From the NCBI GenBank assembly GCA_918026815.1, contig CAKJVC010000011.1:124001-188000 (forward strand): DNA of 64,000 nucleotides, given 5' to 3'. Below the pieces are notes generated by a model. That model did no database searches, had not been told where the DNA came from, and worked only from the letters and a program-made list of their open reading frames with translations. The stretch is from Chalara sp. BL73. Lineage: Eukaryota > Ascomycota > Leotiomycetes > Helotiales. Position 1 is the first letter of the stretch, and each line of letters opens with the position of its first letter. Below are positions 34,489-45,857 of this stretch, piece by piece. A program made the position numbers and the translations under genes.

Positions 34489-35912
34489 TTATTGACCAGC
34501 AGTAGCACCAGGGGAGACGGGCCTATATGACCTATGACGTCTCCGCAACTTCTTCAACGCCCGTCTCTCAGCCCGCGAAATCTTCTTCTCGTCACGCTTC
34601 TTCTGTCTCTCAACCCAATTGTCATGTCGCAAATCCTCAAGCCGAATCATTTCGTGCTGGAATGCCTGCTCGGACCAGAACTTGCCCCAGTGGAAGGTGT
34701 ACTTTGGTGCCATCCATTTGTAGAGGAGGTTGGGGAGGTAGCCGAGTCTGTTGTTGCCTTTTGGTGGACGTGTGAGGAGACTGATCTTTTCCGGGTGGAA
34801 CTTGCGGTGCATGAGGTAGGCGAAGCGGCAAGTGACGCCGAGGCAAACGGAGGTGATTGGGTGGAGATGTCCCCAGACGATCTCTTGGAGCTCGACGGGG
34901 AGGTTGATGAAGGAGTACTTCCCTGCCAATCAGTTAGTATCTCGAGAGGTATCATTATGAACTATAAGTTTCACTCACGCTTTTGGGGTTCTGGTTTCTT
35001 GAATCTAACTGCATTTGAAGACTTCTTTTTTTTCTGCTTCTTCCTTGACTTGCATGCTGGAGCGCCCTCCGCAGTGGCTGTATGCTTCAAATTATTCTTG
35101 CCCTCTGCAATCTCCTGTGCGGCTAATGCTGCCTCTAGATCCTTCTCAAGATCCAAGTCGGATGCGTCACTGATCACAACCCTCTCTGATGATTCCTCGA
35201 TCCCCCGTCTTTCCACATCCACCATCATCGACTGCGCAGCTATTGTAGAAGAATCTCGCGAGAAAGCTACGGCCTGACCCAATTCCTCCGTAAGTTTGCG
35301 CCTATCACGAGCGCCACGTCCCAAATCCGACTCAACCTTTTGCTTCGTATTAGAAACATTAACAGTAGGGGCAGGCTTTTCTGGAGCAACTGCAGAAGCG
35401 GCTGTTTTGTCATCGAACGAATTGGATGTAAAGAGTTGAATGAACGTAGTACTGAAGGCAGATCCGCTGGTGGTAATAGCATTAAGTTTCTCAGTCACAT
35501 CCCGAGTTGGCTTCTTAGTAGAATTAATAGGCTTAACTTTCGACGGCTCAGAATTAACTGCAGGAATAGGCTGTGTGAGATGGCTGGTATCATAATCCCG
35601 GACTTTGAGGCGTGTAGCAGGTAGGGTCAATTTAGAATGGCCGGCAGGATCTAGTGTGTCAACGCCACCACCCTTAGATGGGGCAACTCTGGTATTCAAA
35701 TCGAAAACGTTGGCAACGTCGAAAGCCAAATTTCCTTCCCTCTCATCCTTCTTTCGCTTGTTTGGTTGGCCTCCATCATCGACTATTTCGCGACCACGCT
35801 TATCTCCAGCTGAGACGGCTCCAAGAGGCGTGACGGCAGCTGGAGTTAGAGAACGCATTGCTGAGACTTGGGCGAGAGATCGACGGAAGAGACCTGGCAT
35901 CTTGAAAGGCAT
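34489..35912 (-). CDS. F-box-like protein with long basic, disordered N-terminal region
   Basis: Two exons, 35912-34979 and 34922-34489, separated by a 56-bp intron (GTGAGT donor, ACTAAC branch, GGCAG acceptor), give 455 aa. The C-terminal exon has no ATG of its own at its start, which supports the join. Residues 1-310 are low complexity, with NLS-like KRGRE and NKRKKDE near 40-55 and a Lys cluster (KSRKKQKKKKSS) near 295. The C-terminal exon has an F-box-like pattern, INLPVELQEIVWGHL, then CLGVTCRFAYLMHRKF, then a basic tail. F-box proteins recruit targets to Skp1-Cul1 ubiquitin ligases. Which substrate, and whether the N-terminus is one half of a fusion, cannot be told. Confidence 0.65.
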
Positions 35913-37595
35913 GTTGACGAACCGACTGTACTTGTGATATATAAGGTAATCGAAGATCGATATTGCTGGTGAGATCGAGTAGGCTTGCGGCTTCTGCAGT
36001 AGCAGAGGTCAGCTATCTCAGGAAGTTTGAGAAGATGCACAAACTATGCTGTAGAAGAAGAACAAATAGTAACTCTTTCAGAGACTGTAACGAAGTGTAA
36101 TTACGCGGTGAGGATCGATTGTTCGCAGAGAAAATTGGACCATTGGTGATTTGCTCGAAAGACTTGGGAAGGGAGGTAAAAGCCGAAGAGAGAGAAATTG
36201 AACAAAATATGGAAACAACTCTGGTGGGGTAAGAGGTGCGGTGAATAATTTACAGGTAGATAAAAAGGTGAGGCTGAGAGGACATTGCCAAAGGTGAAGG
36301 TAAGAGTGAATAAACTTCGCATCGACCCGGCTCCTTCTTTCACGAATTAAACATAGATATAACTGTTCACAATATGAATGGCCCTCCAAATGTTCAAGCC
36401 CTAGATGTGATACAATTCAAATTTCTACAAAGTCTACTTACGGCCAACAGAACGCTCAATAAGAACAACTGGGTTGACCCGTCACGACCTCACATAGCCG
36501 TCAACATAGTAGACCCAGCGCTGGCATTCCCTAATCAAACATAACCAAGCGCATCCATCATCAGATCAAACCCTCCCCCCGCCTCTCTGCACATGTAATG
36601 CCTACTCCCTAGGAAGAGACGGAGCATATGAAAATCACGTGATGTTTTCTTTGAATCTGGCTACCCCTGAAATGCATCCAAAAAGGGCAAGGCGGATATC
36701 TCACACGGGTTGTCTGCACGCCGGGCATCAATAAAACCATACGCAACAAAAAGCAACCAAAGCCAGGCTGTTCCATTGATCTGCGAGCACCGAAAAAAGC
36801 ACGCTCAACCGTGCGTAGATTTGGCCAGAGCATCAAAGCCTAAACTTCCCGGCGTTAGCCCCCCCCCTTCATTGATCTGCTCTGGAAACAGTGACGCTCG
36901 TATCTGAAGGGACACCCGACAGGGCTTGAAATCGAATGCAAGCAACAGGCACAATGCCTACCGGTAGTTCAAGGCAGCAAGCTCTTCGACTTGAGAAATG
37001 CATTCTGAAATGGCCGTGGCGACAACCCCAACCGCAAAGCATCTCTTCCGTTACTACGAACATTTGCGGCTTTTTTCAAAGATGCTGCGTGTGTGCAGAA
37101 TGATGATAGCTTCTGAAAAAAACCAAAGAAAAAAACAGTATTCGTCCCTGCATAATTTGCCCTTTTCCCCGGCAATCTTAGTGGAAGTTACCTCTCCCAA
37201 TGGTCATGCGTCACCCCATAACCCTTGTCATTGTCCGACATGCAAGATATCATCACGTAGCTGCAATTGTTTGGAAAATAGGACCCAAGCACCAGAGATT
37301 ACTAACAAGAAGACTGGTTAATGGCACCCTAGCAGATGGAAATGAAGTTTACATAGGACGACAGTCGTCCTGAATAATGGTTCATCTCAAGACCTTTCAT
37401 TACATATTATTTCTACATTATAACGGCAGGGCCACGGACATCACCAGGTATCTTTAATAGTCCATCAAATAGATCATCAAACAAGGAAAAGTCATTGGTA
37501 TCATCGCTGCGCAGAACAAATTCACATCCACGCAATGCCCCTACATCTTCATGGTAAATGAGAAAGAAAAAAAAAATCGACTGATTATGTCCCGC
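35913..37595. other. Intergenic between F-box-like and CAP-Gly genes
   Basis: 1683 bp. Contains the F-box-like gene's 5' region and the CAP-Gly gene's 3' side. Frames present here (for example 36078-36389, minus) have no recognisable content. C-run at 36860-36867. Confidence 0.4.
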
Positions 37596-40185
37596 CTAAA
37601 ATGCATCTTCAAAAGGGCAGTCAATGCTGTCGTGTCCTTCTCGCTCACACACCCCGCACCATTTGTCCATATTGATAACTCCGCTCTCTTTGCCTGCTAC
37701 TGGACCAGACTCCATAGGGTTGGGAATAACAGATACAGGTGTCGCCTGTGGTGACTTCTTGGCAGGGGACAGAGGAGCTGGCTTGAATTCATCATGAGGG
37801 TTGGGTGACAAACCAAGACCTTTCTCGACTACATCCTTGCCAGTTCGTTGAGATAGGCCCGCGATGTTGCCGCTCCCGTTGATGTTACTTCCGCCCGGTG
37901 TAAACATATTTGTACACGTGAGGATATCATGACCTGATGTCTCGCATAGCTCACAGAAGCTCTCGTTTGCAGAAGAGTATGTGTCACTTTCCGGCATAGT
38001 CTCCAGGGTATTACCCCGTCGATGATTTTCAGGTGAGCGAGGTAATTCCCGATCCCGCCAACTGACAACTGTTCCTTTTGAGTCTCGGACGGATGAGTGA
38101 TCTTGAGTGACAGTTCCAGTACTTCCGATGGTCATGGCACTAGCACGCTGACTTGGCGGATTTACGACACTTCCTCGTCTCAGTCGTTCCACTTCGCGCT
38201 CAAGCTCTTCTTCTCGATTATTTTTTGAATCAACCAAAGCTCGAAGGTCCTTTACTTCGCGCTCAAGTTTCTCTCGAGCAAGCTTCTCTTCAACAGATCC
38301 AGTGTCGTTAGTAGAATCTTTACGATGTATGCTGCCTCTCTGCGTAGGCGTTTTCTGGAGTTCTGGATTTGAATGTGTAACGTCAGGCACAGCATCTCTG
38401 CTCAGAGAATGAATGATCGCCTTTAAGCCCCGGATCTCATCTTCTTTATGGGCCACCTCCTTCGCCATCGTATCACTATTCGCACTATCGCCGTTCAATG
38501 ACGCAGCGGCCTTTTCTCGCTCCCGTCGCAATTCTGATCGGGTACGCTCGACTTCTCCTCGAAGGAATTCTACTTCTCCACGGGCTTCAGCCTCTCCTCG
38601 CCTAGCATCCTCAAGACCTTCCTCCAATTCTTGAACGAGCTCCTCTAGTTGCTTGAGCTGCCGAGCAACACTGTCAACATCCTCACTTCGGTCTTGTAGT
38701 TCCCTCACTTCCCCGAGTAAGTCTTCAACCCGCCGCTCATACACGCGTTCGGTCTCTGTACTCGCTAGTTCTAAAGTATCAATGGTACTTCTAAAATCTG
38801 CTCTATGTGCATCGAATTCAGCTGTCAAGGACGCAATTTTTTCGTTCTTCTCACGCAACAGAGCACGCAATTGTGATGCATCTTTATCCTCCATGCTATT
38901 ACCTCTGTCCCGCTTACCACTATCTGAGCCATTCATCAGTGATTGCACCTCATTAAGACTGCTCTCCATTTCTGCTAGACTTGACGCCTGCTCCTTGAGC
39001 TGCCTATCGCGCTGTTCTAGCTGTGCTCGTAACCGATCAACCTCATCATCATTATTTGCCCTTGATGCAGGCCTCATTTTTGCATTGAAGGATGAGACCG
39101 AACCGAAACTTTCTTTATTGTTTGTAGTTCTAGCGGTTCCAACAGGAGTGGTGTCTTCATCGCTATAATTCATAGGGGCATTTCCTAAAGCGGATGCGCT
39201 CCGAGGACCACCACCAACAGGCGTTTTTGCACCATTTCTGGCAACGAATCCTGGCTTTTTGCTAGGATCGCGGGAGTCTTGTGTCCCTCTGACACTTTGT
39301 CCAAACTTATTAGGTGCCGGACTCGCGTATCGTGCGGGAGGTTTGACTGAAGGTGTACCAATTGAAGGCCGGGCACCGATCTGTGGCTTTCGCAAGGGTG
39401 ACTCAGGTCGTGGCAGAGATGGCCGAGACTTCTTAAATTGAGGACTAGGTGCTCTACCAGGTCCAACTGACTGGCTAAATTTTGGGAGAGACGGAGTCGG
39501 AGGGGTGTAGCCCTGGCCAGTGACCCTGAAGCTGCCTCCCATAGATGGTGTAGACGGTGTGAGAGGGAAGGATCCTTCATGTGAAGAAGGTGAGCCTCGT
39601 CTTGTTGCTCTGCTAATCGGCAGGAATATGCCAGCTCCCGGTATCAAGGTTTGAAAGTAGGATATGCTAGCAAACGCGTCAAAACCACGGCATGAAATAG
39701 TATTTCGTTTGTATGACTTACCCATCAACATCGCCGTTATTTTTTCCCCTTGTAGCAAACTGTTCGCTCAGCTCGACGCCTGCGAATGTACCTTTCTTGC
39801 CTTGGACGCTTCCAACAAATTTGACAGTTCCATGCATGCTTCCCGGTACATCTACCAGGTCTCCAACATAAATATCACCCTCGTCACCTCCGCGACCTGG
39901 TGTATAAGGCGCCATCCTCCCTGGTGTATGCAAATCTTCATCCAGCACTGTGCTCAGTGCGTAGTTCTCACTTGCATCTGGGATTGTTGACAGTGATTGC
40001 GAAGTGAGCGAATGCGACGAAGACGCAAGAGCCTGCAAGGATGATTTTCGGGGGAGGGTGTGAGCTCTGCTGTTGAGGGATGATTGTAAAGTATTATACG
40101 CAGCGTTCAGGTTTGGACTTGACGTAGTGCCTATACTTGCTAGCGATTGTCTGGGCCGGGCAAGTGTTCGTTTTTGGCTTGACAT
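37596..40185 (-). CDS. CLIP-170-type CAP-Gly microtubule plus-end protein
   Basis: Two exons (40185-39722 and 39666-37596) encode 844 aa. The CAP-Gly domain, about 103-170, contains the tubulin-tail-binding GKNNG at 147-151, with the intron directly after it. A Pro/Ser/Arg-rich basic linker follows (about 170-390), then a long coiled coil (about 395-680), and two C-terminal CCHC zinc knuckles of pattern C-x2-C-x4-H-x4-C (CELCETSGHDILTC and CGVCEREGHDSIDC). The order is that of CLIP-170, fission yeast Tip1 and budding yeast Bik1, which track growing microtubule ends and bind dynein/Lis1 partners through the knuckles. KAR9, another plus-end factor, lies 27 kb away on the same strand. Intact, with long antisense shadows (38653-39168). 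Confidence 0.95.
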
Positions 40186-43100
40186 ATCGAGGCGCGATTA
40201 TTAGATATTTGTTTTGGGTCTGGCGGTACACCCCTGAGTGTGGCTAGCGCGTCCAACGTGATTTGGGGGCCTCTTGTTTCGTTCTTTACCTGCTTCCTTC
40301 TATTCACAAGACAAAAGATGAATGAACTGCTTACGAAGAAACAAAGCAACTTGAAGCAGATGTGAAAATCAACTTGTGGAACACCAATGTCAATGCTGAA
40401 GGAAGGAAGGAACTGTCTGGCTGGCTGGTGGAATGAGCATGGGTCCATCTGAACAAACTGCCCCCTGGTCACCGCTGTCCTTTCAGCAGCTTACCATCCC
40501 CATCACACCAATCGGGATGTTGTTTATAAAAAGGAGAGACAGTACAGATCAACTAGATGCCACAGCGTTTCTAACGGTGTGTTCGAGTTCCTGCTAGATG
40601 AGTTACAGAAAATTCTAGTGGTGTTCGGTCGACACGCGATCAGTTAAGTGATTCCATCACTCCTGCTTGAATGCCACTTTCTCCCAACGATTTAGATAAA
40701 AGGGCTGAAGACCTGATGGCCCTTCCCCCCAATCGATGAAGCAAAAACAAAACGAAATGAATAATGCGAGGCCCCTGGATAATAATATCATTTTATCCCT
40801 GGACTTATATCTGTCGCAAACTCCCTCCTCGGCGCGCCACATCTAGCCAAGCTAATCAAAGCTCCCTGGAAGCTTTATTTAAGTACTTGGTACTGTAATC
40901 GATCTTTGGAGTGCCGTTATCTGGCAAAAGCTCCGGTCATTTCGTCATCGACGAGGTTTTTATTTGGTGGAAGAAAAATGTGTAACTGGACACCTGCAAC
41001 GTGCAGTGTGTGGTTGATGTCTCTGCTCCGTCCTGGATTTTCGACTTGTACAGTAAGGAAGATGAGCAGCTCCGTGGTCATCAAACCGAAATCAACAAGC
41101 CCAAGCCTGGTCATTTTTGCTTCCTCACAGGCCCCATCATTGTCTTGGACCGAGATCCTGGGTGATCCCTGCAAACAACCGTTGAGATGAAAAAGCACGT
41201 ACCATGCATTCTCATGCTTAATCCTCATCAGTAGCTCACAATCATTCATCATCCTTTTTTAGGTTATGAACTCCCCTGATACGCTCTGTTGGTGGAATGT
41301 AAGTTGACCGAAAGTCTTGACATTTGAATCTATATATTTTGCATCAAACATTCGGATTTTGCTTGCTACTAGAATATCTTGGCAAATAATCATAGGACCG
41401 AAACCCGGACTGATTGGGTCTGTACTGTTTATCCTCATTGACATAGCTAAGTGGCTGAAATTGAGAGTTGCCAAATCTGTATTCTTTTCCTTTTAGGGAC
41501 GGAGTCGAGTGCTTTAAAGGCGAAATCAAGTCCTTATCAAAGTATAAAATCGAGAGTTCTTGTCCGTTTTCGTGTGTCATATGAATGGAACAAGAACATC
41601 TTGATGAGTCTAAGTATGAATAGAGCCTTTGCTCTGGGCACGGCATCTTGGCCAAAGGGAGTCTTCCCATAATCTACTAATTAAACTGGCTACTGGGGAA
41701 TGGTTATTTTTCTTACCAGTAAAGTCTATGCGAATGACACTATAGCACTATTTCTTTCAAAAGCCCCTTCAGTTTCTGATGGCCTAGTAGAGGGCAAAGT
41801 AAGCACAAGTAAGCCACGATAGAGTGGCCATTGAACACAAGACACGGTATTTAGAGGATTGCGATTCAGCGATAAGTCTCCAACCATTAAACAAACGGCG
41901 GCGAAATGATTTTCTGTGGAGATTGTTAGTTATGAACTCCGGAGATGTCGAGAGTTTTCACAGCTTGGCGAGTAGGAGTTGGCTTGGATTACTGCTGTCT
42001 GTTCATTTTTATAAGTAGAAGGAACTCGGCCTTGAAGGCGCAGGTTATCTACAGAGTACTCATTTGAATACACTTGGAAGTTACCAATTTCGTTGTAACC
42101 AAGAAGTCATGGCGAGCAATCGCATGAGGGCGTATAGATACAACATATATAGTATTTGCATATAGTATGAGCTCAGCATATTCTAGGGAAGCATTTCAGA
42201 TTCTACAAGTTAAAGAAGCTTTCTAATGCCTCGTGTAGAAACCGAAGCAATAGTTATGTTTATGATTGAGAACAAATCTTGGAGTATTTCTGCAAGCTTT
42301 ATGAACAATGACACCGTGCTTAAGGCTCCCAATCGCAACATTCGCGCAATAATAATAGTTAGTTGGAACTAAAGATTTTGGGCTTGATCAAATACCATTA
42401 AAGGGTCCGGCTTCTGACAGTTGATCTTACCCCATCCGACCATACCATAATTTTACCCCGAAACCTTGCTGCTTATACACCATATTGAGAGTCAGAATAT
42501 CAGCGTCTAAAGTGGCAAGATTGAGGTGAAATGAGCTTTGCGTTAGCACTCTGTCTCTCCTATCACTCACTACGGTAAGCGAGGTAGAACATTGAAAACA
42601 AAAAACGGGGCTCCTCAGGACACGCCAGTCCCAATCAGGCCTAGCCTTCCCGCCCAAAATTTTTCAGAGCATACATAAGCTGGATCATCCTCCCGAAGCC
42701 TTTGAAGAATATGTGCGGCTTCTCCCTAACAATTTCCTGTGTTACTCTAACGTCATAGAACTCTTGTTCTATTCCATGATGCAGTCAAAACTTAGTATGA
42801 GTGTCAAGGGAGAAACAGAGCAAACCAATTGCAACCTACTCCTCCATCGCCGGCTCCGCATCGCGTTCGCGAACTCTCGATTTGTCTGTCATGGGCTCGT
42901 TGGTTCTTGCTGGGTGCGGGGCCTGATAGGGGTTGGACATTTCGTTCCTTCGGTATGATTTAGGCACGAAGAAGAGGACCGTGTCAATTATAGCGCTGGC
43001 CCCAAGAGAGGAATATGCACAAAATAAATAGAGGGGATGGATAAGGGCAAGATTCACAATATTGGGAACTTTATAGTAGGAAACCACAATTTTAGAGAAC

Positions 43101-43214
43101 TGCACAAACGCTGCGCAGTTTAGACGTGGAAGCTTCGGATACGTGCCAGCCCAATGCATTTGTCTGGTTCTTCATGAATCTTGTATGACGCTTTAGGCAA
43201 ATCAAAATATGCGC
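40186..43214. other. Long gene-poor region
   Basis: 3029 bp, the largest gap in the window. AT-rich with no sequence that reads as a gene by splice modelling. A minus-strand frame at 42836-43159 has one hydrophobic stretch (PLYLFCAYSSLGASAI) but a poor start context and no family resemblance. No terminal repeats or transposase remnants were recognised by eye. Confidence 0.45.
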
Positions 43215-44345
43215 TTAATGATCATGCTCGATCTTTTCCAGCTTCCCTTGATCTCTCTTCTCACCTGTTTCGCCAATGAGTCTTAGTCTATCGAGACGCA
43301 CTCTCTCGCCGTCTCCATCCCCATCCACAACAAATAGGACTAAACTTGTAACATTCTGGAACTTAACGAAGCGCAGCGGTAGCTTTGCTGTGCCAGTGGA
43401 GTCCCAGTCCTTCTCGGATATTGTGATTGATTGTGTTGGGGGAATGTCTTCTGCTTCGTCGAACCCTAAGTTATGAGGTCGGTTCGTATATAGATTAATC
43501 GTTTTTGGTCGTAGAGGTGCTTCGTCATCATCGGAGGCAGGTGGTAGGGAAGTAATCTGCGATCTTATCAGCAAATTTTTTAAGCACATCTGGGCCTTCG
43601 GAACGTACTTGTAAAGTGTGAACCTTGAGACTTGATTGGAAAGGCATGAAGAGCAGAAGCTGGTCATCCGTATCACTCTCAACCCAGTCCTTCTCGGGCT
43701 TCTCTGCCACCTTTCCAGTTTGTAGTCCTGATGGCTTGCTGCTGTCAAACAGAACCCTGACTCCTCCAAACTCGCTGTCCGCATTCAATAGCTCAAGGCC
43801 CTTGACGTCAACCTGATCGGAAATATCACTGTAGCCCCTTGGTAGATCACCGTTGCGCCAGGAACTGCTCCCGCCACTTGGTCCGCCAAATCCATCAGCA
43901 CTGGATCCTCCTGCTTCAGCAGCCAACTTCTTCACAACGTCTTGTAGCTTCTTTTGGTCTGCGCCGATCACCTTCTCCACTATCTTGCCTTGCTTAAATA
44001 TGATAAAAGTTGGAAGCCTACAACCTTATTAGCAGCTGTCCCAAGGCTCGTATAGGTATTTACATACGATGTCACATTATACTCCACCGAGATCTCCTGT
44101 TGCTCATCTGTATTGACCTTTGTAAATGTGATCTCATTCTTCTTCGACAAACCTGCAGATAACTGTTCATACAGCGGCGCAATATTTCTGCACGGCCCGC
44201 ACCAATCTGCGTGGACTGCTCGAGATTAGGAAGGGTACAGGTGGGGGATGGAGGGGCAAAACGTACAGTCCGTGACCACTATTCTGGAGGTTTTGAGAAG
44301 GTCGGCGAACTCTGCCTGCGAGGTGACCTTCACTGTCTTTGACAT
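43215..44345 (-). CDS. Thioredoxin-like protein with PITH domain (TXNL1 type)
   Basis: Four exons (44345-44267, 44215-44068, 44017-43609, 43556-43215) join in frame to 325 aa. The N-terminal thioredoxin fold holds the redox-active Cys32-Gly-Pro-Cys35 in ADWCGPCRNIA and the cis-proline in SLPTFIIF. After a Gly/Ser linker (about 110-130) comes a PITH domain (about 135-315) with a PFQSSLKVHTLQ strand, a LPPASDDDEAP loop and the sheet that binds the proteasome in TXNL1 proteins. The protein is expected to be a cytosolic/nuclear oxidoreductase associated with the 26S proteasome. The first three introns split codons within the thioredoxin fold; the joins restore conserved motifs, so the model is robust. 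Confidence 0.95.
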
Positions 44346-45466
44346 GATGGGCTTTCGACGTGCAATGGGAATGCAGTAAGGATGTGGCTGACTGTAGTTG
44401 GGCGACTTATGTCGGCACAAGAACCAGAAATTTTTGCCAAGCCAAGGAGCTTGAGGCACCAGTTGACGACGTTGACGTGCTTCAAGTAACAACATCCTTC
44501 AAATTTGCTTGAACCCCTTATATATCATACTATAATTCAGATGCCTTCACTAGCAGAGCGACCTTTCCTATGGATATATGGCATCCTTCAAAGCATTATG
44601 TCCCGGCGACATGGATGTATCCGTTCGGTGAATTTCCACAGATTCTTATTTGGCTTTTGTATCGATTCTCTTCGTCTTATCACTTTCTTATGGCGAGTTG
44701 ACTCCCATTCTCAGACTCATCGGCCTTGAGTCAATATACCACCACGAAAGAAACATATAGCCGTAGTTATTCATCTGTCAGGCCTTATCATGTGATACCT
44801 TGCTATAAGCACCTAGGAGTCTCATGATCCTTTTCGTGGAGACAAACCTGTTGCAACAAGCTTCTGAGTTTTATGAGGGCAGTCTTGTTGTTATGGCTTG
44901 CTACAATCTCCGGTCATAGGGTCATGTCCAAGCTAGATACTCCTTTGAGTCTATAGTAGGAACGGATGCAATCTTTCCTGTTGCGCATTTTGTGGCCCGT
45001 TTACTATCGTTTGTAAATATAGGCTATTATATTGCATCTGCAGTATTGTAAGGTCTTGGCAAGGACCCGAGTACTCCTTGGTTCCCCCCTTAGCTTTTCT
45101 CAAGGGGACATCAAGTTCTTCAAAGTGTTGGAGCATTTGTCTATCATCCTTTCAATCGTGGTTTTCACCGACTTGAGTCTCCATATTCAGGCATAGATTG
45201 TGTTGAAGTATTAAGTTTTCATTTGGCGATCTCTCTAATTGCCTGCTATGAGTCTCATATGTACAAGAGAATGCTGATGCCAAAGCTCATCATGCATCTC
45301 AACACCACATCCCTTCTCAACCTCCTTCCGTCTGCCCACTAGCTCGCATGTACAGACCGTAAGGGTATATCACAGAAAAGAATCGAAAGTTTGCGTGCTG
45401 AATTAAAGATTATGTGAACGCCATCCTTATGTCATGACGTCGTGGATCGATACTAGGTTGAGATGC
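44346..45466. other. Intergenic between thioredoxin-PITH and GPI-protein genes
   Basis: 1121 bp; short frames only. The thioredoxin promoter is at the left end. Confidence 0.4.
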
Positions 45467-45857
45467 TTAGAAAAGCATGGCGACACCAGCAGCGAAAACG
45501 ACGGCACCAGCTGAAGCTCCCTTGAGGGAGGCGGCTCCGGTGTATATTGGGCTGGATGTTGGCTGGGGTGGCTATTTTTAGGTTAGTATATGTCTAGCTA
45601 GGAATACTGGGAAGACATACGACAGGAGCGCCAGTTCCAGATGGGGATGGGACATAGCTGGGGTAGCCAGTGGAAGCAGCGTAACCTCCAGTTGGGGCGA
45701 CGGAGCCGGTTGGGGATGCGCCACAGGCATAAACAGTGACGGTCCTTGAGAGAGATATCAGCATCCTTTTCACATCTTCCTTGATTGGGCTTTCTCACTT
45801 CTCAGCGGCAGCGGCGGTGGCAAGAGCCAAGACAACGGCGACGAAGTTGAATTGCAT
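45467..45857 (-). CDS. Small secreted GPI-anchored cell-wall protein
   Basis: Three exons (45857-45799, 45744-45621, 45571-45467) join in frame to 95 aa; it is too fragmented to show as one open frame. Residues 1-18 form a clean signal peptide (MQFNFVAVVLALATAAAA). Then comes a TVTVYACG block, a Ser/Thr/Pro/Gly/Tyr-rich stretch (about 30-65), and a C-terminal hydrophobic tail AGAVVFAAGVAMLF preceded by small residues, typical of GPI attachment. Introns (54 and 49 bp) have GTGAGA/GTATGT donors and CTAACC branch-like sequence. The 5' leader is rich in C, A and T with CAACC/CAAA runs, as in strongly expressed fungal genes. Expected location is the cell wall or plasma membrane; the function is unknown. 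Confidence 0.8.

Noticed and set aside
34534..35277. 247-codon plus-strand open frame
   Set aside because: Antisense to the F-box-like gene and spanning its intron; no recognisable motif.
38653..39168. 171-codon plus-strand open frame
   Set aside because: Antisense shadow of the coiled-coil part of the CAP-Gly gene; low-complexity Ser/Arg/Leu.
42836..43159. Minus-strand frame with one hydrophobic stretch
   Set aside because: Single weak helix, no splice partners, no family resemblance; too little for a gene call.
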